Positions 52,071 through 61,700 of a stretch of DNA of 64,000 nt are shown here, in pieces; position 1 is the first letter of the stretch; each line of letters starts with the position of its first letter. The DNA is taken from assembly GCF_002102355.1 (NCBI RefSeq), contig NZ_LQPT01000084.1:62001-126000 (forward strand). The letters are read 5' to 3'. A program made the translations under genes and the position numbers. The notes beneath the pieces were generated by a model. It saw only the letters and a list, made by a program, of their open reading frames with translations, searched no databases and was not told the DNA's origin. The stretch comes from Mycobacterium sherrisii. Lineage in GTDB: Bacteria > Actinomycetota > Actinomycetes > Mycobacteriales > Mycobacteriaceae.

Positions 52071-52187
52071 ATGACCCTGGGTCGAACACCCGTCGAACCG
52101 GCTGTGCGCCATTGCCTTCAGGCCGCCGTCAGCCGCTTGCGCGTGCGTGGGGAGGAGGACCGTCGACCCGGTGAGCGATTCACATGA
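52071..52187 (+). CDS. possible small ORF (38 aa), uncertain
   Basis: ATG 52071 opens a 38-residue basic frame (MTLGRTPVEPAVRHCLQAAV...) that ends at TGA 52185-52187, overlapping the next gene's GTG start by 17 nt. A GGGGTGG precedes it. Such overlap could couple translation, but there is no family support. The rest of the 285-bp gap from 51886 holds nothing recognised. Confidence 0.22.
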   Translation: MTLGRTPVEPAVRHCLQAAVSRLRVRGEEDRRPGERFT

Positions 52188-52512
52188 CGATGAGAGCTAC
52201 CGCAATATCGCGGTGAACGGATTGCGGCCCAATGAACTTCGCTGGGCGCTCAACCATGATGCCGTGCATGGCATTGCATACGCTTTCAAAAATCCCGTCG
52301 CAGTGGCCAATTCCAGCGACGATCCCGACGACGACCGGCTGACTTATCTGGTGCGAATCAAACGCACGGATTTGGCCGCGGCGCTGAGCAACATCAGCGC
52401 ATGGATTGGCCAAAACCCCGGCAAGACGGGCCTGCATGCCTACGGTTTCCTGCGAGCGCTATCCAGGGAGGGCCTGACCGAGCCCAGAACGGGCGACGAG
52501 GAACGCCGCTAA
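52171..52512 (+). CDS. conserved hypothetical protein (113 aa)
   Basis: GTG 52171 has GGAGGAGG 12 bases upstream (a slightly long spacing). The 113-residue product reads like a small alpha/beta protein (YRNIAVNGLRPNELRWALNH, DRLTYLVRIKRTDLAAALSNISAWI), with acidic stretch NSSDDPDDD. No function is recognised. It lies 125 bp upstream of the kinase gene on the same strand. Confidence 0.55.
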   Translation: MSDSHDDESYRNIAVNGLRPNELRWALNHDAVHGIAYAFKNPVAVANSSDDPDDDRLTYLVRIKRTDLAAALSNISAWIGQNPGKTGLHAYGFLRALSREGLTEPRTGDEERR

Positions 52513-52637
52513 CCGGACGTTGCCGCCGCCCGAGGCATTTTTGGCCCGGGAATTGAATCATTCGGCATTCTTTCTTTTCACCATGCCCCTGGCTGGCCCA
52601 AACTATTAGCCTTATGCCTGGTACGGAGGAGTCGGCA

Positions 52638-54443
52638 ATGGGTGACACCGCGGGTTCGCGGGAGGGCTCACAATTCGGGCCCTACCTTTTGCGGCGGCTG
52701 ATGGGCCGCGGCGGGATGGGCGACGTCTACGAGGCCGAGGACACGGTACGGGAGCGCATCGTTGCGCTGAAGCTGATGTCGCAGGCGCTGTCCAGCGATC
52801 GCGTCTTCCGCACCCGCATGCAGCGCGAGGCCCGCACCGCGGGGCGGCTGCAGGAGCCCCACGTCGTACCCATCCATGACTACGGGGAGATCGACGGGCA
52901 ACTCTATGTCGACATGCGCCTGATCGACGGCCTGGATGCGGCCACCATCCTGAGTCGCTACGGGCCGCTGTCGCCGCCGCGGACGGTGGCCATCGTGCGC
53001 CAAATCGCCTCCGCGCTGGACGCCGCGCACGCTGCCGGCGTGACGCATCGCGACGTCAAACCGGAGAACATCCTGATCAGCAAGGACGATTTCGCGTACC
53101 TGGTGGACTTCGGCATCGCCAGCGCCACCTCCGACGAGAAGCTGACACAGTTCGGCACCACGGTGGGAACCTTCAAATACATGGCGCCGGAACGGTTCAG
53201 CGACGGTGACGTGACCTACCGAGCCGACATCTACGCGCTGGCCTGCGTCCTGTACGAATGCCTGACCGGATCTCCGCCGTACCAGGGCGATCAGGTCAGC
53301 GTGATGAGCGCACACCTCCATCAGCCGATCCCCCGGTCCAGCGTGGCGCGGCCCGGCATCCCGGCCGCGTTCGACCGGGTGATCGCGCGCGGCATGGCCA
53401 AGGATCCGTTGGATCGTTATCCCACTTGCGGCGATCTCTCCGCGGCGGCGTACGCCGCGCTGGCCACTCCCGATCAAGACCGGGCCACGGACATATTGCA
53501 GCGCAGTCAGGCCGAGCTGCCGGCCGCCTACGCCGGGCAGTCCCCGGCCAATTTCGCCTCCGCGCCACCCGCCATGGCGGGTCCGTCGCCGGGCCCGGGG
53601 TGGCCCGCATCGCTCACCGGGTCCCCCCTACCACCGAGTGGAGCCATCCCGCAGCCGACGGGCTGGCCCGGTACTCATGGCTGGGGCACCGCAGATGCGG
53701 CGAGCACCGTGACTCCCCCGTGGGGCCAGCCCGCACCCCGTCGGGTGCGTAACGCCTGGTTGTTCGTCGGCTTGGCGGCGTTCGTGGTCGTGGCGCTGGT
53801 CAGCGCCGTTCTCGTCGTCGCCCAGCCGTGGCGCTCGTCGGGACGGTCGGGGTCGACGACGGCACCACCGGCCGCGGACGCGGTCGAACTCCGCATCCTC
53901 GACGACGGTGTGATGGTGGGCAGCTCGACCGCGCCCGTCACTGTCGACATTTTCAACGAACCCATCTGCCCGCCGTGTGGCAGCTTCATCCGCTCCAACG
54001 CCGGTGACATCGAAACCGCGATCACCAACAAGAAACTCGCGGTGCGCTATCACCTGCTGAATTTTCTCGACGACAAGTCGCACAGCAAAAACTATTCGAC
54101 CCGTGCCGTCGCCGCGACGTACTGCGTCGCGGCGCAAAACGACCCGAAAATCTACCTCGCCTTCTATTCCGGCCTGTTCGCCAGCAACTTCCAGCCACAA
54201 GAGGGCGCGCCCGAGGATCGCACCGACGGTGAATTGGCACAACTGGCCAAGACCACCGGCGCCGACGCCACCGTGATCAACTGCATCAAAGCGGGCGACG
54301 ACGTCGCCACCGCCAAGGCGAAGGCCGAGGCCGGCGACACGTCGCTGGCGGGCCTCAACGCCACCGGCACACCGTTCGTCTGGGACGGCAGCAAAGCGGT
54401 GAACTACCAGGACGCGACCTGGCTCACCAAGCTCCTCGGGTAG
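52638..54443 (+). CDS. pknE: transmembrane Ser/Thr protein kinase with extracellular DsbA-like domain (PknE)
   Basis: 601 residues. Kinase domain about 14-275: glycine loop GRGGMGDV, Lys45, HRDVKPEN with catalytic Asp139, DFG at 157-159, activation-loop Thr174, Thr175 and Thr178. A Pro/Gly-rich linker follows, one membrane helix about 374-396, and an extracellular thioredoxin/DsbA-like domain with CPPC at Cys444-Cys447. This order is that of PknE, which senses redox or nitric oxide stress. GGAGG before ATG 52638 decides the start. Unlike the M. tuberculosis arrangement I recall, the FHA-ABC partner gene is about 37 kb away. Confidence 0.92.
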   Translation: MGDTAGSREGSQFGPYLLRRLMGRGGMGDVYEAEDTVRERIVALKLMSQALSSDRVFRTRMQREARTAGRLQEPHVVPIHDYGEIDGQLYVDMRLIDGLDAATILSRYGPLSPPRTVAIVRQIASALDAAHAAGVTHRDVKPENILISKDDFAYLVDFGIASATSDEKLTQFGTTVGTFKYMAPERFSDGDVTYRADIYALACVLYECLTGSPPYQGDQVSVMSAHLHQPIPRSSVARPGIPAAFDRVIARGMAKDPLDRYPTCGDLSAAAYAALATPDQDRATDILQRSQAELPAAYAGQSPANFASAPPAMAGPSPGPGWPASLTGSPLPPSGAIPQPTGWPGTHGWGTADAASTVTPPWGQPAPRRVRNAWLFVGLAAFVVVALVSAVLVVAQPWRSSGRSGSTTAPPAADAVELRILDDGVMVGSSTAPVTVDIFNEPICPPCGSFIRSNAGDIETAITNKKLAVRYHLLNFLDDKSHSKNYSTRAVAATYCVAAQNDPKIYLAFYSGLFASNFQPQEGAPEDRTDGELAQLAKTTGADATVINCIKAGDDVATAKAKAEAGDTSLAGLNATGTPFVWDGSKAVNYQDATWLTKLLG

Positions 54444-54455
54444 CGTGGGCGGCGA

Positions 54456-55601
54456 TCACTGCGCCAACGACCGCACCGGTACGCACTCGGTCGGGTTCGG
54501 CGACATCCGGGCCGAAAGTCGTTGCAGGATCACGAACGGATCGCTGCTGGAGAGGTCCAGCGCGGCAAAGCCGCCCGCGTCGGCACGCACGCTGACCAGA
54601 CATGGCCGCTGCGATTCGCCGGTGCTCGGGTCGATCGTTTCGATAACGCCGTCGAAGATCACCACATCGAAGCAACGCGTGTCGTCGACCGCGAATGCGG
54701 TGGCCAGGGCCAGCACAGTGAGCTGGGCAATGATGCTGGCGTACAACGCCTTTACCTGCCCAGCCGGTCGCGCGGTCGCAACGACGGTGTCGCGCGCCTT
54801 GACGTGCCGGTAGGCCTTGACCTTCGGGACGACATCGGCGCCCGGCAGCTGATATTCGACCGTCAACTGGCGCCGGGGCTGCGAATAGCTGACGGTCACG
54901 GCGGGAACGATGTTGGGCGGCAACGGGATTGCCGCCAGCGCGGTTTCTACCCGGCCCGCCACGTCGGCATTGTGCGCCGCGCCGCGGGGTATGGTCACGT
55001 CGCCCGCCAGCCACCCCAGTCCCGCGCGGAGCAGCTGGCGCAGCGCGGCCACCCGGGATGCGATGTTCGCGTTCTGCCGCTCCACCTGGGCGGCGATGCC
55101 GTCGAGGTCGTAAATTTCCCGGTCCAGGACAACGTCTTTGGGCCATCGGCTGCGTTGCCACTCACGCCGGCGCGTGGTCTCGGCGGCGCGTTCCCTCGCT
55201 TCGGCGAGCTGCATCGCCGTATAGAGCGCCTTTGTTGTCTCGAGCTCTTTGCGCCGCTGTTGGTCGCGCACCGGATGCCGGAGCCGGGCGAGCTGGTACT
55301 GATGGCGCACCTGAGCCAGCTGGTGCTGGGCGTCGGCCACCCCATAGTAGTGCGGCGGCGGCACGAAGTCCGCGAGTTGCGGCAACGGCTCGACGACCTG
55401 CAGGTAGTGGATGCGCATTTCGCAGGCGGCACGGTCCTGGCGCGCCTTGGTGACGGTGTAGTAGGTCTGCAGCATCCGGCAGGCCGTTTTCCAGTTCTCA
55501 GTGGTCGGTGCCGAGCGCGACGGACACCGCCACAGATTCCAGAGCGCTTGGTAGGCCGCCAGCTCCGCGGCCCGTCGCTCGCGGTCGTCGAATGACGCCA
55601 T
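54456..55601 (-). CDS. conserved hypothetical protein (381 aa)
   Basis: A helical, charged N-terminal half (long Gln/Arg/Glu stretches such as QHQLAQVRHQYQLARLRHPV) is followed by a globular C-terminal half with an RQLTVEYQLPGADVVP strand and an ending (AALDLSSSDPFVILQRLSARMS) that I recall from proteins linked to restriction-type domains. There is no nuclease motif in this protein. Function is not recognised. It converges on pknE with 12 bp between the stops and has its own promoter region upstream. Confidence 0.65.
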   Translation of the reverse strand: MASFDDRERRAAELAAYQALWNLWRCPSRSAPTTENWKTACRMLQTYYTVTKARQDRAACEMRIHYLQVVEPLPQLADFVPPPHYYGVADAQHQLAQVRHQYQLARLRHPVRDQQRRKELETTKALYTAMQLAEARERAAETTRRREWQRSRWPKDVVLDREIYDLDGIAAQVERQNANIASRVAALRQLLRAGLGWLAGDVTIPRGAAHNADVAGRVETALAAIPLPPNIVPAVTVSYSQPRRQLTVEYQLPGADVVPKVKAYRHVKARDTVVATARPAGQVKALYASIIAQLTVLALATAFAVDDTRCFDVVIFDGVIETIDPSTGESQRPCLVSVRADAGGFAALDLSSSDPFVILQRLSARMSPNPTECVPVRSLAQ

Positions 55602-55697
55602 GCTCTCCCCTGACCGGACTACCTCCGTAATTGAAACCTAACCGGTCGGGGCGAGGCATGCAGCATGGCCGTTCCCACAGGAATATCCGCACCGGCT

Positions 55698-57875
55698 TCA
55701 GAGAATGTAAAGCATCTCCTGGTAGGTCGGTAGCGGCCACAAATCGTCGGCGACAACGGTTTCGAGCGCGTCCACGGCGGCGCGGACGGCGTCCATCGCT
55801 GGCAGCAGGGACTTCTGGGCATGGGTGGCCTCATCCAGTGCTGACTGCGCCGAGTGCTTGGACAGGGCCGCCGACAAGGTCGTTAGCGCCGCGGAGAGAT
55901 CGTTCAGCGGCCCCGAAACGGCTTCCAGGGCAGCTGTACTGGGCTCGATACCGGCCGCTTTCATGGTGGCAACATTCTGTGCGAGCTCGGTTTGATAGCG
56001 GATCGCGGCGGGCAGGACGACCGTCGTCCCGATTTCCAGCGCCAACTTCGCCTCGACCCCGATGGTCAGCGCGTACTGCTCCAACCGGACTTCATAGCGG
56101 CTGTGCAGCTCACGTTCGTTGAACACGTCGTACTTGGTGAACAGCTCGACCGCCTCCGGCTTGATCAGCTCCGGAATGGCGTCCAGCGTCGTCTTCAGGT
56201 TCGGCAGGCCGCGCTCGGCCGCCTCGATCTGCCAGTTCTCCGAGTATCCGTCCCCGTTGAACACCACCGCGCCGTGTTCGGTGATGACCTCGGTGAGCAG
56301 CTTCTGCACCGCCTTGTCGAAGTCTTCGCCATCGGCGACGGCCTGCTCGAGAGCCGTGGCCATGTAGTCGAAGGAGTCGGCCATGATCGTGTTGAGCACG
56401 ATCATCGGGACCGCTACCGTCTGGCCCGAGCCCGGTGCACGGAACTCGAACCGGTTACCGGTGAAGGCGAAGGGGCTGGTCCGGTTGCGGTCGCCCGCGT
56501 CGGTCGGAAGCGGGGGCAGCGTGTCTACCCCGATGATCATGGTGCCCTTGCCCTTTGACGAGGTGGCTTGCCCCTTCGCGATTTGCTCGAATACGTCGGC
56601 GAGTTGTTCGCCGAGGAAGATCGAAATGATCGCGGGCGGCGCTTCGTTGGCGCCCAGCCGGTGGTCGTTGGTCGCCGACGCGACCGACACTCGAAGCAGC
56701 CCGGCGAACTTGTGTACCGCCCGGATGACGGCCGCGCAGAACACCAAGAATTGTGCGTTCTCATGCGGGGTGTCGCCCGGGACCAGCAGCGAACCCAGCT
56801 CCGCGTTGCCCACCGAGAAGTTGACGTGCTTGCCCGATCCGTTCACGCCCGCAAACGGCTTCTCGTGGAACAGGCATTCCATGCCGTGCTTTTTGGCCAC
56901 CGTTTTGAAGATCGTCATCAGCAGTTGCTGGTGGTCGGAGGCGATGTTGGCCCGCTCGAACATCGGCGCGACCTCGAACTGACCGGGTGCGACCTCGTTG
57001 TGCCGGGTCTTGGCCGGGATGCCGAGCTTGAATAGCTCCCGCTCGGTGTCCATCATGAAGCCCAGGACACGTTCAGGCACCGCGCCGAAGTAGTGATCGT
57101 CGAACTCCTGGCCTTTCGGCGGCTTGGCGCCGAACACCGTGCGGCCGGCGTTGATCAGGTCCGGCCGCGCCAGAAAAAAGTGCCGGTCCACCAGGAAGTA
57201 TTCCTGCTCCGGCCCGCAGAACGACACCACCTTGTTGAGGTCTTTGTGGCCGAACAGCGTCAGGATTCGCTCGGCGTGGATCCCCATGGCCTGCTGGCTG
57301 CGCAGCAAGGGGGTCTTGTAATCCAGCGCTTCCCCGGTCATCGACACGAAAACCGTTGGAATGCAGAGCGTGTTGCCGTTCGGGTTTTCCAAAACGTAGG
57401 CCGGGCTAGTGACATCCCAGCCGGTGTATCCGCGTGCCTCAAAGGTGCTCCGCAACCCGCCGGACGGAAAACTCGACGCGTCGGGCTCCCCCTGTATCAG
57501 GGTCTTGCCAGCGAACTCGGCCAGTGTCTGTCCGTCGGAGATGGGCTCGAGAAAACTGTCGTGCTTTTCGGCGGTCAAACCGGTCATCGGGTAGAACACG
57601 TGGGCGTAGTGGGTGGCGCCCTTCTCCAGCGCCCAGTCCTTCATAGCGACCGCGACCGTATCGGCGACCGCGGGGTCGAGTTTGGCGCCCTTCTCAATGG
57701 TGGCAATGACGGACTTGTACACGGATTTCGGCAGCCGCCGTTGCATTTCGGCTTTGGTGAAGACGTTCGAGCCGAAGACCTCGCCGGGTGTCTCTCCGGC
57801 CACGAAACTGACGGCCGGGGGGACGTATGATTCGACGTTGTTGATCGCCTGCAGGCGGACTGCGTTACCGCTCAA
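55698..57875 (-). CDS. glutamine synthetase type III
   Basis: 725 residues, the size of GSIII (about 700-730) and much longer than GSI. GS-type motifs are present: [56 protein letters not shown] and EFRAPGSG. It makes glutamine from glutamate, ammonia and ATP. TTG 57875 is chosen because AGAGG lies seven bases upstream; the longer frame to 57968 has no good start. GSIII is known mostly from Bacteroidetes, cyanobacteria and some actinomycetes; mycobacteria are better known for GlnA1-4, so this looks like an accessory, possibly acquired gene. Confidence 0.92.
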   Translation of the reverse strand: MSGNAVRLQAINNVESYVPPAVSFVAGETPGEVFGSNVFTKAEMQRRLPKSVYKSVIATIEKGAKLDPAVADTVAVAMKDWALEKGATHYAHVFYPMTGLTAEKHDSFLEPISDGQTLAEFAGKTLIQGEPDASSFPSGGLRSTFEARGYTGWDVTSPAYVLENPNGNTLCIPTVFVSMTGEALDYKTPLLRSQQAMGIHAERILTLFGHKDLNKVVSFCGPEQEYFLVDRHFFLARPDLINAGRTVFGAKPPKGQEFDDHYFGAVPERVLGFMMDTERELFKLGIPAKTRHNEVAPGQFEVAPMFERANIASDHQQLLMTIFKTVAKKHGMECLFHEKPFAGVNGSGKHVNFSVGNAELGSLLVPGDTPHENAQFLVFCAAVIRAVHKFAGLLRVSVASATNDHRLGANEAPPAIISIFLGEQLADVFEQIAKGQATSSKGKGTMIIGVDTLPPLPTDAGDRNRTSPFAFTGNRFEFRAPGSGQTVAVPMIVLNTIMADSFDYMATALEQAVADGEDFDKAVQKLLTEVITEHGAVVFNGDGYSENWQIEAAERGLPNLKTTLDAIPELIKPEAVELFTKYDVFNERELHSRYEVRLEQYALTIGVEAKLALEIGTTVVLPAAIRYQTELAQNVATMKAAGIEPSTAALEAVSGPLNDLSAALTTLSAALSKHSAQSALDEATHAQKSLLPAMDAVRAAVDALETVVADDLWPLPTYQEMLYIL

Positions 57876-58029
57876 TGGAGTTCCTCTCGCTGGGCACACG
57901 TTGCGGACATCAGGGGCCTTCGCGGGCGGAAGGCGGGACCGCCCCACCTTAGGAACTTTCGATGGCAAACTTGTTACATGCGCATCAACGGTGCGATTTT
58001 CGCGTTGCGAGCATGCAACGGCCGGCTTG

Positions 58030-58725
58030 TCAGCTACGTCGTCGCAGCACGGCCCCCAGCAGGGCCGGGCTCAGCGGGCGAGCGGTGCGCCGTCGGGTCG
58101 CCGGGTAGAAGCAGAGCCCGACGAGGAGCGCGGTGAAGTGACCGATCGCCGTGAAGTTCAGCACGGTGAAGTTCATCGTCAACAGCGGGAATCCGAAGAT
58201 GATCAGCAGCGCACCAAGATAGCCCCAACGCCACGGCGTAGCAATGTGGTACACCAGCACCGCCGCCACCCCGGCAAGGAAGTAACTCACCCCGATGTCA
58301 CGCGCATGCACCAGACGCTCCGGCGCCTGATTCTGCTCGATCGCCAGGTACAGGATGCCTTCGCTGAGGTAGGTCGCCACCACATGGGCGGTCAGTCCAA
58401 CTGCCAGCCAACGCACCCGGCCAAGCCAGTGTTCTGCGGGTGCGAGGATCAACGTAAAGAACACAAGGTAGGGCAGCAGGTTCTTGCCGTCGATCCACAA
58501 CAGGCTCGAGACCAGGACGCTGATCGGGTCCGTACTCAAGTGGTAGATATCGGTGGAGTGCCGCAGGAGTAGCCAATGCCGCTGCCGTCCGGTGAGTCCG
58601 TCCTGGATGATCGTCGTGATGAGCAGCACGGACAGCCAGCCGTAGGTGAGCGGCGCCGTCCTGATGAATCGCCATATCACCAGGGCTGTTGAAGATAGTT
58701 TCGCCTGTACCGATGATTCAGCCAT
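58030..58725 (-). CDS. rhomboid-like integral membrane protein
   Basis: 231 residues (from ATG 58725; ATG 58737 is an alternative) with about six membrane segments: [78 protein letters not shown] and [16 protein letters not shown] in segment 4 and GH in segment 6 sit where rhomboid proteases carry Ser (GxSG) and His, but Gly after Ser is Tyr. It may be an active or inactive rhomboid. The peptidase gene lies on the other strand 295 bp away. Confidence 0.65.
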   Translation of the reverse strand: MAESSVQAKLSSTALVIWRFIRTAPLTYGWLSVLLITTIIQDGLTGRQRHWLLLRHSTDIYHLSTDPISVLVSSLLWIDGKNLLPYLVFFTLILAPAEHWLGRVRWLAVGLTAHVVATYLSEGILYLAIEQNQAPERLVHARDIGVSYFLAGVAAVLVYHIATPWRWGYLGALLIIFGFPLLTMNFTVLNFTAIGHFTALLVGLCFYPATRRRTARPLSPALLGAVLRRRS

Positions 58726-59020
58726 GAGCTCGATCATGGCAGTATTTCGGTTGCGGCCAAAGACAATTCGGCTTTTCGCAATGGGATTCGGCACGGTGAA
58801 CCGCCGCTGCCACCTGGGGTGGACCGGCGGACAAGGGACAACGATTACCCAAACGGCTGCGCCCCCGCGGCGAGCGGGTCCGTCTCAAGACGGCAACATC
58901 TGTGCGTGTTACGCCGTGCTTCGCGCAAAGTTCGGCGTTTAATGCTCCCAAGAGGGCGACTCCCGACCCTTTTCTCAATACAGCAGCGTGCCGCCGCCGC
59001 GGCTCGAGAAAAGGATGCCC

Positions 59021-59686
59021 ATGAAGCGCACCACGACTGCCATCGTCGCGGTGGTGGTGCGCGGCGTCGCCGTCATTCTCGCGGCCGCCGCGTCCGCCTC
59101 GCTCATCCTGGCCACTGTGGTCCACGCCGCCCCCGGCCCGCCGGTCCCCGACGCCGACCACGAGGCGGGCATGTACGGGGACCCCGCGGCCGCCGCGCCC
59201 TTCTGGCGCCAACAACATGCGTCGGACTGCGGAGAGATGGCCGTGGCCGATGTCGTCGGCGAAATCACCGGGCACCAGCCGGCTGAGCAGCAGATCACCC
59301 TGCTGGCCGGAAAACTGCCAAACGCAACGGGTTCCGGACCGATTTGGCACCCGCCGGGCAATACCGACATCAGGGACCTACCGCTGCTGCTGTGGCACTA
59401 CTGGATCAGGGCCGACAACATCCAAACGGACATCGCTGCGGTGCAAAGGGATCTGGCTCAGCGACGCAAGGTGATCGCCCTGGTGAACGCCGAGACCATC
59501 TGGAATCGGCCGGGCAACCGCAACATCGGAAACCACTTTGTGGTCGTCACCGGCGTCGACACCAGGGCCGGGGTGGTGCATCTCAACGACAGCGGCATCT
59601 CGGCCGGCCGCGACGAGCAGGTTCCCCAAGCCGTGTTCGAGCAGGCCTGGGCGCCGAACTACCGGTCCGCCGTGGTGACGAGGTGA
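59021..59686 (+). CDS. secreted C39-like cysteine peptidase domain protein
   Basis: 221 residues with a Sec signal peptide: basic MKRTT, a long hydrophobic core with Ala-rich VAVILAAAASASLILA, and a likely cleavage after VHA. The mature part has a papain-like C39 pattern: Cys in HASDCGEMAVADV, His in NIGNHFVVVTG and Asp in LNDSGISAG. Substrate unknown; related peptidases act in toxin or cell-wall processing. AAAGGA five bases before ATG 59021 decides the start; the frame is open upstream to 58988. It is divergent from the rhomboid-like gene. Confidence 0.78.
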   Translation: MKRTTTAIVAVVVRGVAVILAAAASASLILATVVHAAPGPPVPDADHEAGMYGDPAAAAPFWRQQHASDCGEMAVADVVGEITGHQPAEQQITLLAGKLPNATGSGPIWHPPGNTDIRDLPLLLWHYWIRADNIQTDIAAVQRDLAQRRKVIALVNAETIWNRPGNRNIGNHFVVVTGVDTRAGVVHLNDSGISAGRDEQVPQAVFEQAWAPNYRSAVVTR

Positions 59687-59698
59687 CCGAAAGTCGGC

Positions 59699-59962
59699 TC
59701 AGGTCAGGGTTTTCGTCGCCGTCAGCTCCACGGGAGCCGATCCGCGACCGGTGGCAAGACTGCAGGACGGGGCCAGCGGCGGGCCGTAGGCAGCGGCGCC
59801 GCACTCACATTCCCAGCAGATGTGCCGGCCGCACGAACAGGGAATTGTCGCCACGATCATATGTCCCGGCAGCAGCCAGTGACCACGTGCACACCGTTGT
59901 GGTGGTCTGTCCATCCATTGCGTGCGCGGGCGGCACGCCGGCGCGTCGACATGAACACTCAC
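59699..59962 (-). CDS. small Cys-rich protein (87 aa)
   Basis: GTG 59962 has GGGAGG nine bases upstream. The C-terminal two thirds read RCARGHWLLPGHMIVATIPCSCGRHICWECECGAA-like text with a cluster of Cys/His residues (CSCGRH, CWECEC), which suggests a zinc-binding fold. I recall a similar short mycobacterial protein without known function. It converges on the C39-like gene 12 bases from its stop. Confidence 0.55.
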   Translation of the reverse strand: MSVHVDAPACRPRTQWMDRPPQRCARGHWLLPGHMIVATIPCSCGRHICWECECGAAAYGPPLAPSCSLATGRGSAPVELTATKTLT

Positions 59963-60060
59963 GAGCACCACCCTCCCATTGGCTGCCGGAGCCGACCAGG
60001 GTGATGGGCGAATCGTTATGGACTCGTTGACCGTGTCGTTGTCCGCGGGTTCGCGGCCGG

Positions 60061-60819
60061 TCAGTCCTTTTCCAGGGTCACCTGGGTGACATCAATCTGG
60101 CCGGTGCGGAACGCGTTGGCCCGACCGGTCAGGAAGTGCAGGTATCGCTGGTAGACCTCTTCGGAATGCCTCGCGATGGCCTCGTCCTTGTGCGCCTCCA
60201 ACGCCTCGGTCCACAGGTCGAGCGTCTTGGCGTAATGCGGCTGCAGCGTCTCGCGCAGGGTCAGGGTGAAACCCGCTTGTTCCGCCCGCTGTTCGACCGG
60301 AGCCGGGGTCGGCACTTCGGTGACGGTGTGCAGAAACATGACGCCGTCGTCGGGTAGCACGGCGTAGGCCATTTCGAAGAGGTCGTCGTAACGCCCGTGC
60401 TCGAACGCCCCGATCGAGACGATTCGGTCGACGGGCTCGGCGAACTGTTCCCAGCCCTGCAGCATCACCCACTTGCTGCGCTGGGTGTCCATCTCGTCGA
60501 ATGACTGCTGTACGTAAGCGGCCTGGTCGCTGGACGATGTCAGCCCCACCACGTTGACGTCGTATTTCTCGATCGCGCGCCGCATCGTGGTTCCCCAGCC
60601 GCAGTCGACGTCGAGCAGCGTCATGCCCGGCTGTAGATCCAGCGACGCCAGCGCCAAATCGATCTTGGCGAGTTGGGCTTCTTCCAGCGTCATGTCGTCG
60701 CGCTCGAAATATGCGCAACTGTAAATCTGAGTCCGATCGAGGAACAACCGGAAGAAATCGTCGGACAGGTCGTAACGAACTTGCGCGTCGTCAACCCTCG
60801 GAATCATCTCCTGAGTCAT
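60061..60819 (-). CDS. cyclopropane mycolic acid synthase homologue with internal deletion
   Basis: 252 residues versus about 287-300 for mycobacterial CmaA/MmaA/PcaA methyltransferases. YDLSDDFFRLFLDRTQIYSCAYFERDDMTLEEAQ is family-typical. The AdoMet glycine loop reads LLDVDCGWG, so the first Gly is Asp72. After GAFEH (active-site Glu kept) and FLHTVTEV the chain goes straight to APVEQRAEQAGF, missing some 35-40 residues that normally carry HPKQ...FPGGxLPS, part of the acyl-binding region. The late Tyr in PHYAKTLDLW remains. The gene is intact in frame, so it may be a modified or inactive enzyme. ATG 60819 is the start. Confidence 0.8.
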   Translation of the reverse strand: MTQEMIPRVDDAQVRYDLSDDFFRLFLDRTQIYSCAYFERDDMTLEEAQLAKIDLALASLDLQPGMTLLDVDCGWGTTMRRAIEKYDVNVVGLTSSSDQAAYVQQSFDEMDTQRSKWVMLQGWEQFAEPVDRIVSIGAFEHGRYDDLFEMAYAVLPDDGVMFLHTVTEVPTPAPVEQRAEQAGFTLTLRETLQPHYAKTLDLWTEALEAHKDEAIARHSEEVYQRYLHFLTGRANAFRTGQIDVTQVTLEKD

Positions 60820-61004
60820 GAATTCTTGCCTTTCTGGACCCAGGGCCCCCCCGCATGACTTCTCAAGTCTGCACATAGTTGCCCGGGGCCGCATGCGGCA
60901 AACCCGATTCGAAGGAAGTTCTCAGCATCGGGCTAGTGTCCCGGCGATGAATTTCCGGCCGCCCGCGAGTCAGACCAGCAAGTCAACATTGAGGAGCGGA
61001 TCTC

Positions 61005-61700
61005 ATGTCACCGAGTCCTGCGGCCCTGCCGCCGATCGTCGATCACCACACCTGGCGCACCCAACTCGACCAGTTGCGCACCCGAGAGAAGGCGGCGACG
61101 CGCGAACTCGATGCGATCGCCGCGCAGCGGCGCCGCCTGCCGATGGTCGAGTTGCCCGATTACACGCTCGTCGGGCCCGACGGACCCATCCGCCTGGTGG
61201 AGGTGTTCGGCGGGCGATCCCAGCTCATCACCTACCACCACATGTGGTCGGACGGCGCCGAGTGGCAGTGCGCCGGGTGCACCGGCTTCACGTCGCAGTT
61301 CACCCGGCTGGAGTTCCTCGAGAACTACGACGCCCGCTTCGTCATCGTGACCAACGGGCCGATTGAGGACGCGCTCGCCTACCGGCGCAAGGTCGGCAAT
61401 CGGATGCAGTGGTATTCGTCGGCGCAGAGCCCGTTCGGGACGGACATGGACGCGCCACCGGGCGGCGGCTTTGCGGTCAACGTGTTCCTGCGCGACGGTG
61501 ACACGGTGTATCGGACCTGGCACACCAACGGGCGGGGCACCGAGCAACTCAGTCACTCATTCGGGCTCATCGACGTGTTGCCGTGGGGTCGGCAAGAGCA
61601 GTGGTTGGACTCGCCCGAGGGCTGGCCGTCGCGGCCCACCTACTCGGGGTGGCTGGACTCCCCCGCCATCGCCCGCGCCTACGGAGTCGCGGAGGGCTGA
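61005..61700 (+). CDS. DUF899 thioredoxin-like protein
   Basis: 231 residues. Family landmarks: LRTREKAATRELDAIAAQRRRLPMVEL, then YTLVGPDGPIRLVEVFGGRSQLITYHHMWSD and CAGCTGFTSQFTRLE, with a CxxC pair; HSFGLIDVLPWGRQEQWLDSPEGWP closes it. DUF899 proteins have a thioredoxin-like fold and unknown function. GAGGAG lies before ATG 61005. It converges on the iron-sulfur gene, the two overlapping by 22 bp. Confidence 0.85.
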   Translation: MSPSPAALPPIVDHHTWRTQLDQLRTREKAATRELDAIAAQRRRLPMVELPDYTLVGPDGPIRLVEVFGGRSQLITYHHMWSDGAEWQCAGCTGFTSQFTRLEFLENYDARFVIVTNGPIEDALAYRRKVGNRMQWYSSAQSPFGTDMDAPPGGGFAVNVFLRDGDTVYRTWHTNGRGTEQLSHSFGLIDVLPWGRQEQWLDSPEGWPSRPTYSGWLDSPAIARAYGVAEG

